This document shows, one piece after another, positions 53,084-62,222 of a stretch of 64,000 bases of DNA. Numbering within the stretch: the stretch's first letter is position 1; every line of letters begins with the position of its first letter. The notes below the pieces were generated by a model. That model ran no database searches and had not been told where the DNA came from. It was given only the letters and a program-made list of their open reading frames with translations. Origin of the DNA: CALDUY01 sp046350255 (GTDB taxonomy: Bacteria > Planctomycetota > Planctomycetia > Gemmatales > Gemmataceae); contig JAXMAV010000005.1 in NCBI GenBank assembly GCA_046350255.1, positions 310,001 to 374,000 of the forward strand, read 5' to 3'. Both the position numbers and the translations under genes were made by a program.

Positions 53084-53142
53084 CTCCTCTGGCGAGAGGA
53101 GCCTCTCCTTGAGAGGTGGGGGGTAGCCAACTGGCTACCCCC
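53084..53142 (+). promoter_or_regulatory. Three tandem hairpins in the leader of the cysteine desulfurase gene
   Basis: Within 59 bases lie three perfect hairpins: 53084-53090 with 53095-53101 (7 bp, GGCG loop), 53102-53107 with 53111-53116 (6 bp, CTT loop) and 53119-53128 with 53133-53142 (10 bp). They lie 36 bases before the ATG. The last could act as a terminator or attenuator, or the set may be a structured RNA leader. Nothing else in 52886-53177 was recognised. Confidence 0.55.
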
Positions 53143-53177
53143 TATCTATTTCCGACCCTGCCTGTAGATTCATCAGC

Positions 53178-54357
53178 ATGGATCCCATCTACCTCGATTA
53201 CAACGCCACGACACCCATTGACCCCGGTGTGACGGAGGCAATGCTCCCCTTCCTGCGGTCCCATTTTGGGAACCCTCCAGTACCCATGCGCGGGCATCCG
53301 AGCACATGAAGCGGTGGACAGGCCCGGGCCGAGGTGGCGGGGCTGATCGGGCGCGAGACCCGAAGAAGTGGTGTTCACCTCGGGAGGGACCGAGGCTTCC
53401 AATCATGCCATCAAGGGGGCAGCCTTCGGGCGGATCACCAGGGGCCTGCGTGGCTGGCTGGGGCAGTGGTTTGGGCACCGGTTGCCTCACCTGGTAACCA
53501 GTGCCTTCGAGCACCCGGCCACCAGCGAGCCACTGGAGTTTCTCCGGAAGCTGGGTTGCTCAGTCACGGTGGTGCCGGTCGATGGGAAAGGCCTGGTGGA
53601 TCCTGACGCGGTGCGCCGGGCGTTGACTCCGCGGACCGTGCTGGTGAGCATCATGCATGCGAACAACGAGGTGGGCACGCTGCAGCCCATCCAGGCCATC
53701 AGCCGGATCACGCGGGAGCGCAACATCCTTCTGCACACGGATGCGGCGCAGTCCCTGGGCAAGGTGGCGGTCCAGGTGGAGGAGCTGGGCGTGGACCTGC
53801 TGACCATCGCCGGGCACAAGTTGTATGCGCCGAAAGGAGTCGGGGCGCTATACATTCGGCGAGGTGTGGTACTGGAGAAGTTCATGCATGGAGCAGGGCA
53901 CGAAGGAGGTCGGCGAGCAGGGACGGAGAACGTGCCTTACATCGTCGGGCTGGGCAAGGCGTGTGCGCTCGCGCGCCAGTCGCTGCCTGGTGCGACCAGC
54001 CGGCTTCGGACACTGCGGGATCACCTGTGGAATCGGTTACGCGATCGGCTGGGGGAGCGGATTCAACTGAATGGGCATCCCGACCACCGGCTGCCCAACA
54101 CGCTCAATGCCTCTTTCATTGGCTGGGTCGGGTCGGAGTTGTTGCAACAGGTGCCAGGCCTGGCTGCGTCCACAGGGTCGGCCTGTCACGAAGGCAAGGT
54201 CAGTCAATCGCCGGTGCTTTGCGCGATGGGGATTCCACCCGAGATGGGCAAGGGCGCGGTGCGGCTCACCCTGGGTCGCTTTTCCACGGAGGAAGAGGTG
54301 GACCGGGCCGCGGAGATGCTCACGCAGGTGGCGGTCTCAAAACTCAAGCCGGCGTAG
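53178..54357 (+). pseudogene. Cysteine desulfurase (NifS/IscS type) with several frameshifts
   Basis: A PLP enzyme of the NifS family that mobilises sulfur from cysteine. The ATG at 53178 opens MDPIYLDYNATTPIDP, and the frame is lost around 53270. Between about 53270 and 53360 at least four one-base indels, mostly at G or C runs, are needed to recover the family sequence (for example HFGNP then STHARG). From 53368 the frame is again full length: GHKLYAPKGVGAL carries the PLP Lys, and STGSACHEGK the active-site Cys. Either an error in the assembly or a recent pseudogene is possible. Its last 21 bases overlap the ABC permease gene on the other strand. Confidence 0.8.
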
Positions 54358-56091
54358 CGATTCGATCCCCATGCGAAGGACGATGAAGACAGTGGCCAGT
54401 CCGAGGACCAGGCCAGCGAGCAAGCCAAAGCAGACGGCCGGAAGGAAGTAGGCGGAGCGCATGTCGTCGGGCGATTGCACCGTGGCGTGAAACACGTGCC
54501 AGGGGCCGGCCATCAGCCCGATGATAACCACCAGATAGCCAAGGCACACCACGAGGTTGAGCGTGCCGCCGAACCCCACGGCGATCTTGCTGGGGTCGGA
54601 CTCACGAAAGTTGGGCATCAGCGCGCCGATGCCCACGGAAAGCGCACTGAGACCGGCGGCCAGGACCAGCATGGTGAGCAGGTGGACAGCCATCACCGAT
54701 AGAGGCATCGCCAGCATCAAATCGCTGAGCACCACCATGGCCATGGAGATGAGCACGCTGCCCGCCAGGGAGAAGGCAAACTTGCCCCAGAGCAGCTGAT
54801 CGCGCTCGAGTGGAAGCAACCCCAGGATCCAGAACTTGCGGCCTTCCAGACTTAGCAGGGGGTAGATGAAGCGTCCTGTGTAGGCGCAGAGAAAGAGTGC
54901 GATGGAGGAGAAGTTCAGCAGGCTGATGCCATTCTGGTAGGGCCACTCGATGTCGCGGACGAACATCCGCTTGATGTTGGTGAAGTAAAGCACCAGGATG
55001 AGCGTGTAGAGGACGACTTGGCCGAACTGTTGCGGGTCGCGGCGGAAGGTGCGGAAATCCTTGACGATGAGCAAGCGGGTGCTGAACGGGACAAACGGTA
55101 GGCAGGCGGCCAGGAGGCGATCCATCCACACGCCTCCATGCTTGCGTCGCAGGTCGCCTCCAGTGGAAATGCGATTGAAGCCTCGCCGGTAGAGGAAGCG
55201 GGCGCACCCGGCCGCGACCAGGTAAAGCATCAATCCGTTGGTCCAGACCAGTGCCAGGTAGTACCCCATGCCCGGCAGATCGCCGCGGGCTGCGGCCATC
55301 ACTCCGCGAGCGACCCACCCGGACGGCATCCACAGGCTACGCGCAAAGGAGATGCGGCTGAGAAGCTGTGTGGCCGCCTCGCTCATCGGTTCGGGGGACA
55401 GCGACAGGCTTCGGTTCTCCACGGCGGTTCGGTAGATCCACCAGCCCAGAATCAGGGTGATTGCCGCCACGAGCAGGGCCAGCAGCTGCTTGCGCTGGCG
55501 GGGGACATAATTCACCATGAGAAAGCAGAGGATGGCACCGAGTGAGCCGGGCAGCAGGACGAATCCAAGGAAGAACAGCGGCAACGAGGCGTAGAAATAC
55601 CAGGGACAGCCGGCCACGATGCCGTAGGCGATCAGGAGCGGACCGCCCAGCAGCAGAAAGGCCCACGAGCTGAAGGCCACCGCGCCCTGGAACTTGTATG
55701 CGAAGACCTGATCGGCGGAGACAGGTTTGGAGAGGAGAAAGGCAGTTTCGGCGGCGCTGAACAGGCTGCCGTGGAGGATCAGGCCGCCAGAGAAAATGAG
55801 CAGGACGCCTAGGGAGAAGAACAGCAAACCGACCAGCAGCTCGATAATGAGGCCATGCGCCGGCATCTGCATCACTTCGATGAAGAAACGGAAGCCGCCG
55901 AAGCTCAGGAGAAACACGAACACCACGACGATGAGGCTGCTGGCCAGGATGGTCAGCGGGCGAACCAGGGAATGCGTGCGCATCTGCTTCCAGCTGTTCC
56001 GCAGCAGGGCCAGGCGCAGGCGCTGAAACAGACGCACTTCATCGACCGGAGCATGGGGTGACACCCCTCGAGTTTCCACTGGGATGTTCAT
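54337..56091 (-). CDS. ABC-2 type transporter permease, large
   Basis: A 584-residue protein with about 12 hydrophobic segments, twice the size of the simple ABC-2 permease. Segments such as GGFRFFIEVMQMPAHGLIIELLVG and FLLLGGPLLIAYGIVAGCPW show the pattern. It overlaps the ATPase gene start as ATGA (56088-56091), so the two are co-translated. It forms a three-gene operon with the ATPase and the hypothetical gene. The substrate is unknown. Confidence 0.85.
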   Translation of the reverse strand: MNIPVETRGVSPHAPVDEVRLFQRLRLALLRNSWKQMRTHSLVRPLTILASSLIVVVFVFLLSFGGFRFFIEVMQMPAHGLIIELLVGLLFFSLGVLLIFSGGLILHGSLFSAAETAFLLSKPVSADQVFAYKFQGAVAFSSWAFLLLGGPLLIAYGIVAGCPWYFYASLPLFFLGFVLLPGSLGAILCFLMVNYVPRQRKQLLALLVAAITLILGWWIYRTAVENRSLSLSPEPMSEAATQLLSRISFARSLWMPSGWVARGVMAAARGDLPGMGYYLALVWTNGLMLYLVAAGCARFLYRRGFNRISTGGDLRRKHGGVWMDRLLAACLPFVPFSTRLLIVKDFRTFRRDPQQFGQVVLYTLILVLYFTNIKRMFVRDIEWPYQNGISLLNFSSIALFLCAYTGRFIYPLLSLEGRKFWILGLLPLERDQLLWGKFAFSLAGSVLISMAMVVLSDLMLAMPLSVMAVHLLTMLVLAAGLSALSVGIGALMPNFRESDPSKIAVGFGGTLNLVVCLGYLVVIIGLMAGPWHVFHATVQSPDDMRSAYFLPAVCFGLLAGLVLGLATVFIVLRMGIESLRRLEF

Positions 56092-56837
56092 GGCATGCTC
56101 CCCAGCGTGGCAGCATCGTCGGGACGGGTGAGGGTGAGAAACACCTTTTCCAGGGAGCCATCGACGGCGGCCTGGTTTTGCAGCGCTTCGAGGGTGCCGC
56201 AGGAGATCAATCGACCATTGTTGATGATGGCCATACGGTCGGCCAGCTCCTCGACGACGTCCAGCGAGTGGGACGAGAGAAAGACGGTGGTGCCCTGGTC
56301 GGCCTGCTTGCGGAGCAGGTCCTTCAGCTGCCGCACACTGTAGGGGTCGAGTCCGACGGTGGGTTCGTCCACGATGAGCACCTTTGGCTCGTGCACCAGG
56401 GCCGAGGCAAAGACGGTGCGTTGCCGCATACCGTGCGAGTAGCGCTCGGTCAGGTCATCAACGAACGGCTCCAGGGCAAACTGCTGGATCACCGTGGCGA
56501 TGCGTTCCTGGCCGTGAGAGGGAGGCAGCCCATACATGTCGGCGATGAACTGGAGGAACTCGCGGCCCGTGAGTTTCTCGTAGAGGTAGGGCTGATCGGG
56601 CACATAGCTGAGCAGGGGCCGAGCTTTCTCGCCCTCGGTGCGCATGTCGTAGCCGCCCAGCCGGACCGAGCCGGAGGTGGGGTACAGCAGACCGCACATC
56701 ATCTTGATGGTGGTCGTTTTGCCGGCCCCGTTGGGTCCCAGGAAGGCGAACAACTCGCCCGCCTGGATGTCCAGGCACAGGTCCTGCACCGCGGTCTTGG
56801 TGCCGTACGCCTTGGTGACGTGGTCGAAGGAGATCAT
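56088..56837 (-). CDS. ABC transporter ATP-binding protein
   Basis: A 249-residue ABC ATPase: Walker A GPNGAGKTT, signature YSHGMRQR (a variant of LSGGQ), Walker B VLIVDEPTVGLD, H-loop LSSHSLDVVE. It is preceded by the 285-residue hypothetical gene (8-base gap) and followed by the permease with a 4-base overlap. The pattern of an ATPase, a 12-helix permease and an unrelated soluble-domain protein fits a planctomycete exporter of unknown substrate. Confidence 0.93.
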   Translation of the reverse strand: MISFDHVTKAYGTKTAVQDLCLDIQAGELFAFLGPNGAGKTTTIKMMCGLLYPTSGSVRLGGYDMRTEGEKARPLLSYVPDQPYLYEKLTGREFLQFIADMYGLPPSHGQERIATVIQQFALEPFVDDLTERYSHGMRQRTVFASALVHEPKVLIVDEPTVGLDPYSVRQLKDLLRKQADQGTTVFLSSHSLDVVEELADRMAIINNGRLISCGTLEALQNQAAVDGSLEKVFLTLTRPDDAATLGSMP

Positions 56838-56844
56838 GGAGGAC

Positions 56845-57702
56845 TCAATCTCGATACATGATCAGGGGTTGATTATCGAAGAGGACGTCCTGACGAAGGA
56901 CCTGGCCGCGCTCGGTGCCGACCCAGGTGGAACCCCGGAAATCGTCACCCACGTAGTCGATCACATGGCAGGGCACTTCCCTGCGTTTGCCCCAGGTGAA
57001 CAGCTCCGGTTCCCGTCGCACGCTGGCTCGCACCGTGCGCAGCTCGGTTTCGTTGCCCTGGAGCAGACTGAGCGAGGCCAGCAGCGGGTCGAACAGGCGC
57101 AGGGTCCACTGCTGGCCGGGGGCGAGTCCGGTGATGCGATTGACCGGATGCAACGGCAGGAGGACGGATGCCCCGGCGGGAATCTGCACCGTGGGCAGAT
57201 CGCGCTCGATGGTGCGGGGGCCCATTTCCAGGCGCAGATGGGGAGTCATCGCGTTGCGTTCCACCACGCCTTCGATTCCGACGGTGAACTCCTGGGTCAG
57301 GTTGCGGAGGAGATCTCCCAGGTTTGGCCTGCCGACGATGACGACCGAGAGTCCGAGCAGGTCGCCGCTGGTGTTGACGCGGTAGGAGCTGTTGAGGCGC
57401 TCAATCTGAATTCCCTGGATGGGAGGTGTGGCAGCGTCGTAGGGCTTGAACTCGGCCTGCAACTCGAAGACGTCGTGCTCTGGATGATCGACATGGGTGC
57501 GGGTGCGAAAGGCCCGGCGATCGCGATAGGTCACCACCCAGTCGATATGGGGACGACGCGTGCGCGTCTCCTCAACCAGGTCGATAGTGTAGGGGGGCGG
57601 CTGTCCCGGCATCAGGCGGGGGAGCAGATCGTGGAAGAACAGCCACCCGTTGAAGCCGAGCCAGGAGACGACGATCAGGAAGCAAATCACGCGAGATGGC
57701 AT
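56845..57702 (-). CDS. Hypothetical membrane-anchored protein of the ABC operon
   Basis: A 285-residue protein with one N-terminal helix (ICFLIVVSWLGFNGWLFF) and a mostly beta-type soluble part. Recurrent patterns such as LQAEFKPYDAATPP and IGRPNLGDLLRNL are seen, but no family is recognised. It is the first gene of the operon with the ATPase (7 bases downstream), so it probably acts with the exporter. The ATG at 57702 is the start. Confidence 0.6.
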   Translation of the reverse strand: MPSRVICFLIVVSWLGFNGWLFFHDLLPRLMPGQPPPYTIDLVEETRTRRPHIDWVVTYRDRRAFRTRTHVDHPEHDVFELQAEFKPYDAATPPIQGIQIERLNSSYRVNTSGDLLGLSVVIVGRPNLGDLLRNLTQEFTVGIEGVVERNAMTPHLRLEMGPRTIERDLPTVQIPAGASVLLPLHPVNRITGLAPGQQWTLRLFDPLLASLSLLQGNETELRTVRASVRREPELFTWGKRREVPCHVIDYVGDDFRGSTWVGTERGQVLRQDVLFDNQPLIMYRD

Positions 57703-57891
57703 GGTGGATGATGCTCGCTCTTCGACTCTGGTGAGATTCTGCCAGCAGCCATAGACATGATAGCGTCATTCTGCCAGGTTCCGGGGCTGGCTCCAAGAGG
57801 CAAAGCTCGGGACCAGGGTGAGTATTGCCATCTTTCGCGGGGCGACTCAGAATAGCAGCGGTCGCCCTGTCCATCTTTTTCACGAGGCGTC

Positions 57892-59022
57892 ATGGCATTT
57901 CCAGTCTCAGGATCGAGTCGGTGTGTGGTGGGAGTGCCCCGCGAAATCAAGACCCATGAATCCCGGGTGGCCCTGACGCCGGTGGGAGTGGAGGAACTTA
58001 CGCAGGCGGGGCACAAGGTACTCATTCAGACCGGCGCAGGGCAGGGGTCGGGCATCAGCGACGAGCGTTACCGCGAGCACGGGGCGGAAATCGTTGCCCA
58101 GCCGGAAGAGGTGTGGAAGCAGGCCGACCTGGTGGTCAAGGTGAAGGAGCCGCTGCCGGCCGAGTGGCCACAGCTGCAGCCGGGCCAGCTGGTCTTCACC
58201 TACTTTCATTTCGCAGCCGACGAGCAGCTGACGCGCGCGGTGATGGCCTCGGGAATCACGGCCATTGCTTATGAAACCATTAAGGATGCCCGAGGCCAGC
58301 TGCCGCTGCTCACCCCCATGAGCGAGGTGGCCGGCCGCATGAGTATTCAGCAGGGGGCGAAGTACCTCGAACGTCCCTTCGAGGGGCGCGGCATTCTGCT
58401 GGGCGGGGTGCCGGGTGTGCTGCCGGCCAACGTGGTCATCCTGGGAGGGGGTGTGGTAGGAGCCAACGCGGCCAAGGTCGCTGCTGGTCTCAATGCCAAT
58501 GTCACCATCCTCGATGTCAATCTCGACCGGCTCCGCTATCTCGATGATGTGATGCTTCCCAACGTGACCACGTTGTACAGTGATCGGCACAACATCCTGG
58601 ATAGTATCCGTCGAGCCGATCTGCTCATCGGGGCGGTGCTCATTCCTGGGGCCCGGGCGCCTCACCTGGTCCGGCGCGAGGATCTATGCAAGATGCCGCC
58701 TCGCTCGGTCATCATCGACGTGGCCATCGACCAGGGAGGGTGCATCGAAACCTCGCGGCCCACGACGCACGGTCAGCCTACCTACATCGTGGATGAGGTA
58801 GTCCATTACTGCGTGACCAACATGCCCGGTGCCGTCGGCCGCACCAGCACCTACGCTCTGACGAACGTCACCCTACCCTACGTGTTGCAGCTAGCCCGCA
58901 AGGGGTTCGCCCAGGCGATTGCCGACAATGCCGCGCTGAAGCTGGGGGTAAACGTCCATCGCGGTCAAGTGACCAACCCCGCTGTGGCCCAGACCTTCCA
59001 CCTGGAGTGTGCCTCCGTGTAG
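57892..59022 (+). CDS. ald: Alanine dehydrogenase
   Basis: A 376-residue NAD-dependent enzyme that interconverts alanine and pyruvate plus ammonia. The N-terminus reads VPREIKTHESRVALTP, with the conserved Arg and Lys; VVKVKEP and the Rossmann motif VILGGGVVGANAAKVA follow. The substrate-binding region VIIDVAIDQGGCIETSRPTTH is complete. Length matches the family. GAGG lies 4 bases before the ATG. It is transcribed divergently from the ABC operon; the 190-base gap shows no clear promoter. The stop is followed by the repeat region. Confidence 0.96.
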   Translation: MAFPVSGSSRCVVGVPREIKTHESRVALTPVGVEELTQAGHKVLIQTGAGQGSGISDERYREHGAEIVAQPEEVWKQADLVVKVKEPLPAEWPQLQPGQLVFTYFHFAADEQLTRAVMASGITAIAYETIKDARGQLPLLTPMSEVAGRMSIQQGAKYLERPFEGRGILLGGVPGVLPANVVILGGGVVGANAAKVAAGLNANVTILDVNLDRLRYLDDVMLPNVTTLYSDRHNILDSIRRADLLIGAVLIPGARAPHLVRREDLCKMPPRSVIIDVAIDQGGCIETSRPTTHGQPTYIVDEVVHYCVTNMPGAVGRTSTYALTNVTLPYVLQLARKGFAQAIADNAALKLGVNVHRGQVTNPAVAQTFHLECASV

Positions 59023-59164
59023 TGGATGCTCGCGGGGAAACGAGTTCAAAGACAGCGATACTGCTCTCGGGCGATGGGCTAGAAACGGTTAACCTACGGG
59101 ATGGCGCGCAGCCTGTCGGAGTGGCCTTGCGCCGTTGGTTCCTGGGAGCGATCGGCTTATGAGC

Positions 59165-59416
59165 GACACCGTCAGCAAACGAGGAGTAACGGTGGCGCAT
59201 GGGGCGATGAGTGCCACCTTCAGCAAACGGAGAAGAACCGTGAGGTGGCAGTCTGAGTCATCGATGGGCTTGAGCGACACCGTCAGCAAACGGAAAAGAA
59301 CGGTGAGACATGCCGCGATGAGAGACACCGTCAGCAAACGGGAAAGAACGGAGCGGTGGCGCTGGCTGCCGATCACTGGCCTGGGAGACACCGTCAGCAA
59401 ACGGGAAATATCGGTG
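59165..59416 (+). repeat. Tandem repeat with 111-bp period, five 30-bp subunits
   Basis: Five related 30-base subunits start at 59165, 59213, 59276, 59324 and 59387, spaced 48, 63, 48, 63. Four of the five hold CACCGTCAGCAAACG, and most end in ACGGTG, giving an internal inverted repeat. The 18-base and 33-base spacers are also similar to one another at one-period distance, so the true unit is 111 bases (37 codons). The remaining 59023-59164 and 59417-59529 hold nothing recognised. Both strands are open through the repeats, but I found no start with a convincing ribosome binding site. Confidence 0.85.
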
Positions 59417-59529
59417 GGAAGGAAGCGTTGGCGCTGGTTGCTGAGAGGCCAGAAAACCGTCTTGTCGTCCGGGGAGACTCCGGGTAGCCTGTACAGGCAT
59501 TCCCCATCCCATGACACTCGTGGATATCC

Positions 59530-60798
59530 ATGGACGTAGCATCCCACGAACGGGTTCTGTCGATCAGCGAGTTGACCACGGTCATCAAAGAGCTTCTCGA
59601 ACCCAACCTCGCCGACGTGCGCGTGGAAGGAGAAGTTTCTAACCTGGCGCGGCCGGCCTCGGGGCATGTGTACCTGACGCTGAAAGACCAGAATGCGGTC
59701 CTGCGCACGGTGGTCTATCGCGGCGTGGCCATGCGTCTGCGCTACGAGTTAGCCAACGGCATGCAGGTGGTCGCCCGGGGGCGGCTGATGCTCTATGCGC
59801 AGCGAGGCGAGTATCAGTTAGCCGTCGAGGAGATTCAGCCGCGCGGCATCGGGGCTCTGGAACTGGCCTTTCGTCAGCGCAAGGAGAAGCTGTTCTCTCG
59901 CGGTTACTTCGAGCCGGCCCGGAAGAAGAAGTTGCCGGCCATTCCGACCCGGGTTTGCCTGGTGACCAGCCCGACGGGGTCGGCAGTGCGGGATGTGCTG
60001 GAAGTGCTGGCCCGGCGCTGGCCGGCTGTCGAGGTGTGGGTGTACCCGGTGCGCGTGCAGGGTGACGAGGCTGCCGGAGAGATCGCCGCCGCCGTCGATG
60101 AACTCAACCTGCGCAATGGTCCGGAAAGTGCAACCCCGGTGGATGTGCTGGTCCTGGTTCGGGGGGGAGGCAGCCTGGAGGATCTCTGGCCGTTCAACGA
60201 GGAGATCGTGGCCAGTGCCATCTTTCGGTCGTCCATCCCGGTGCTGACCGGCATCGGTCACGAGGACGATTTGACCATTGCCGACCTGGTGGCCGATCAG
60301 CGTGCGTTGACGCCCAGCGAGGCCGCCGAGCGCCTGGTGCCTCATCGGGATCAGGTGCTACAGACGCTGGAGGTGCAGCGCGGCCGGATGACCACTCTGC
60401 TGGGGAAACTGGCGGCCCAGGCGCGCGAACGCCTGATGTTTCTGCTGGATCGACCCTGTTTCCGCCGTCCTCTCGACATGGTGCAGGAGCGACAGCGGCT
60501 GGTCGAGGATCTGGCGGAACGCGGGCAGCGCGCGTTCCATCGCCGAGTTGAGCGGGCGACGACGCGGTTTCAGACTCTGATCGATCGACTGGAAAGTTTG
60601 AGCCCGTTGAAGGTGTTGACGCGCGGATTTAGCGTCACGCGCCGGCAGGAGAACCTCGGCCTGGTCCGCTCGATTCAGGACGTGGAGCCTGGCACGTGGA
60701 TCGTGACCGAGCTACCGGACGGTTCGCTGGTGAGCCGGGTGGACGGCATTCGGCGGTCGGAGAATAGCAAATCACTGCCCCGGGTAGGAGATGCCTGA
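59530..60798 (+). CDS. xseA: Exodeoxyribonuclease VII large subunit
   Basis: A 422-residue nuclease subunit that degrades single-stranded DNA together with XseB. The N-terminal OB-fold reads VRVEGEVSNLARPASGHVYLTLKD; the catalytic part has VTSPTGSAVRDVLEVLARR, VRGGGSLEDLWPFNEE and GHEDDLTIADLVADQRALTPSEAAE, the family signature. A coiled-coil C-terminal part ends LTRGFSVTRR. The ATG lies after the repeat region. xseB follows after 21 bases. The two form an operon with the prenyl synthase and dxs genes, an arrangement common in bacteria. Confidence 0.96.
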   Translation: MDVASHERVLSISELTTVIKELLEPNLADVRVEGEVSNLARPASGHVYLTLKDQNAVLRTVVYRGVAMRLRYELANGMQVVARGRLMLYAQRGEYQLAVEEIQPRGIGALELAFRQRKEKLFSRGYFEPARKKKLPAIPTRVCLVTSPTGSAVRDVLEVLARRWPAVEVWVYPVRVQGDEAAGEIAAAVDELNLRNGPESATPVDVLVLVRGGGSLEDLWPFNEEIVASAIFRSSIPVLTGIGHEDDLTIADLVADQRALTPSEAAERLVPHRDQVLQTLEVQRGRMTTLLGKLAAQARERLMFLLDRPCFRRPLDMVQERQRLVEDLAERGQRAFHRRVERATTRFQTLIDRLESLSPLKVLTRGFSVTRRQENLGLVRSIQDVEPGTWIVTELPDGSLVSRVDGIRRSENSKSLPRVGDA

Positions 60799-60819
60799 CC
60801 CGGACAGGAAGGAGGAACC

Positions 60820-61107
60820 ATGACCACACCCACCCCGGACCCAGTTTCGTTTGAATCAGCACTGGAGCAACTCGAGCAGGTGGTCCACGACCTGGAAGAT
60901 GGCCAGCTTGGCCTCGACGAGGCACTCCGACGCTACGAGGAAGGGATTGCACTTCTTCAGCAGTGCCGATCGCGTCTGGAAGTGGTGGAGCAACGGATTC
61001 TGGTGCTGACGAAGCCCGAGCAGGACAGCGAGCCGACGTTGCAGCCGTTCAAGCACGAAGCCACGGCCCGGAGCGGCAATCCGCGCCGACTACGCGGAGA
61101 GGGGTAG
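60820..61107 (+). CDS. xseB: Exodeoxyribonuclease VII small subunit
   Basis: A 95-residue helical protein. The core FESALEQLEQVVHDLEDGQLGLDEALRRYEEG matches the XseB family over its full length, with the conserved L and E positions. The C-terminal 30 residues are an unstructured tail longer than usual. GGAGG lies 5-6 bases before the ATG. It is between xseA and the prenyl synthase gene. Confidence 0.95.
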   Translation: MTTPTPDPVSFESALEQLEQVVHDLEDGQLGLDEALRRYEEGIALLQQCRSRLEVVEQRILVLTKPEQDSEPTLQPFKHEATARSGNPRRLRGEG

Positions 61108-61226
61108 GTGGGGAAGACCCAGGTTGCTTCAAAAACCCGGTTGTTGGTATCATCCGGGATCGTTTACCCCACTCGCTGAAGCAGGCGGGTCGTTGTCCCA
61201 CGATCCCCGTGTACAACTGGGAAGCA

Positions 61227-62171
61227 ATGCAGCCCACCTTCGAGGAGTTTCTCACAAGCCGGCGTCGGACGATCGAGACGCACCTGGAAGCGTCCCTGGT
61301 GGCTCAGGAAGGTCTACCGGATGAGCTGCTGGACGCGATGCGCTATAGCCTGCTGGCCCCGGGGAAGCGGCTGCGTCCACTGCTGGTGCTGCTGGCGTGG
61401 GAAGCATGCGGCATGGGTCCCCTGGACGGCGACACCGCGTATCCTGCCGAGGTGAACCCCTGGCCGGCCGCCTGCGCCGTGGAAATGGTTCACGTGTATT
61501 CGCTGATCCATGATGACCTGCCGGCGATGGACGACGACGACCTGCGGCGCGGTCTGCCCACCTGTCATCGGAAGTTCAGCGAGGCCACCGCCATTCTGGC
61601 AGGAGATGCCCTGCTGACGTACGCCTTCCAGGTGCTGGCGGAATCGTATGCGCCGGCCACAGCTTCTGCCTGTTGCGCGGATCTGGCGCGAGCGGTTGGA
61701 TGTGCAGGGATGGTGGGCGGTCAGATGGACGACCTGGCGTGGGAACGATCTCCCGAAGCAGTCCAGCGCACCCTGGCCGATCTTGAGTTTCTCCATGCTC
61801 GCAAGACCGGCGCGTTGATCCGCAGCTGTTTGAGGCTAGGAGCCCGGGTGGCTCGTGGCCTGGAACCCGACGGATGTGTCCGGCTGGAGGAACTGGAGCG
61901 ACTGGACGAGTATGGTCGCTGTCTGGGACTGGCATTTCAGATCACGGATGACCTGCTGGACGTGGAAGGAGCCGCTAAAGATGTGGGCAAGAAGGTCGGC
62001 AAGGATGCAGCCCGCGGCAAGTTGACCTATCCGGGTCTACTGGGCACCGAGGAGAGTCGTCGTCGTGCTTCCCACCTGGGAGAGCAGGCTACCGCGGCAC
62101 TGAGTGCATTTAGCCCCGCGGCTCGTCGACTCGAGGAGTTGGTTTCGTTTGTGTTGACTCGCGACCGCTGA
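61227..62171 (+). CDS. ispA: Polyprenyl (farnesyl/geranylgeranyl) diphosphate synthase
   Basis: A 314-residue trans-prenyltransferase. The first Asp-rich motif is D96-D97-LPAMDDDD followed by LRRGLPT, the second is QITDDLLD, and GKRLRPLL is also conserved. It makes a short-chain prenyl diphosphate; the chain length (C15 or C20) cannot be read with certainty. The start is not fully clear: ATG 61227 is preferred, and GTG 61209 would add six residues. It lies between xseB and dxs. Confidence 0.93.
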   Translation: MQPTFEEFLTSRRRTIETHLEASLVAQEGLPDELLDAMRYSLLAPGKRLRPLLVLLAWEACGMGPLDGDTAYPAEVNPWPAACAVEMVHVYSLIHDDLPAMDDDDLRRGLPTCHRKFSEATAILAGDALLTYAFQVLAESYAPATASACCADLARAVGCAGMVGGQMDDLAWERSPEAVQRTLADLEFLHARKTGALIRSCLRLGARVARGLEPDGCVRLEELERLDEYGRCLGLAFQITDDLLDVEGAAKDVGKKVGKDAARGKLTYPGLLGTEESRRRASHLGEQATAALSAFSPAARRLEELVSFVLTRDR

Positions 62172-62222
62172 ATCGATCCGGGTGGGAGCAGCCCGGAGCA
62201 TCACCCTGAGGGAAGGCCTGCC

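Noticed and set aside
53487..53885. Minus-strand frame in the cysteine desulfurase
   Set aside because: It is the reverse of a region with clear NifS signatures.
59165..59416. Repeats before xseA as a CRISPR array
   Set aside because: Subunits differ from one another, spacers alternate between 18 and 33 bases and resemble each other at one-period distance, and no cas gene is nearby.
59089..59667. 192-codon minus-strand open frame through the repeats, and the plus-strand frame 59135-59539
   Set aside because: Neither has a convincing ribosome binding site; the minus frame overlaps the xseA start, and peptide sequences are Arg-rich readings of the repeat. Kept as a finding, not as a gene.
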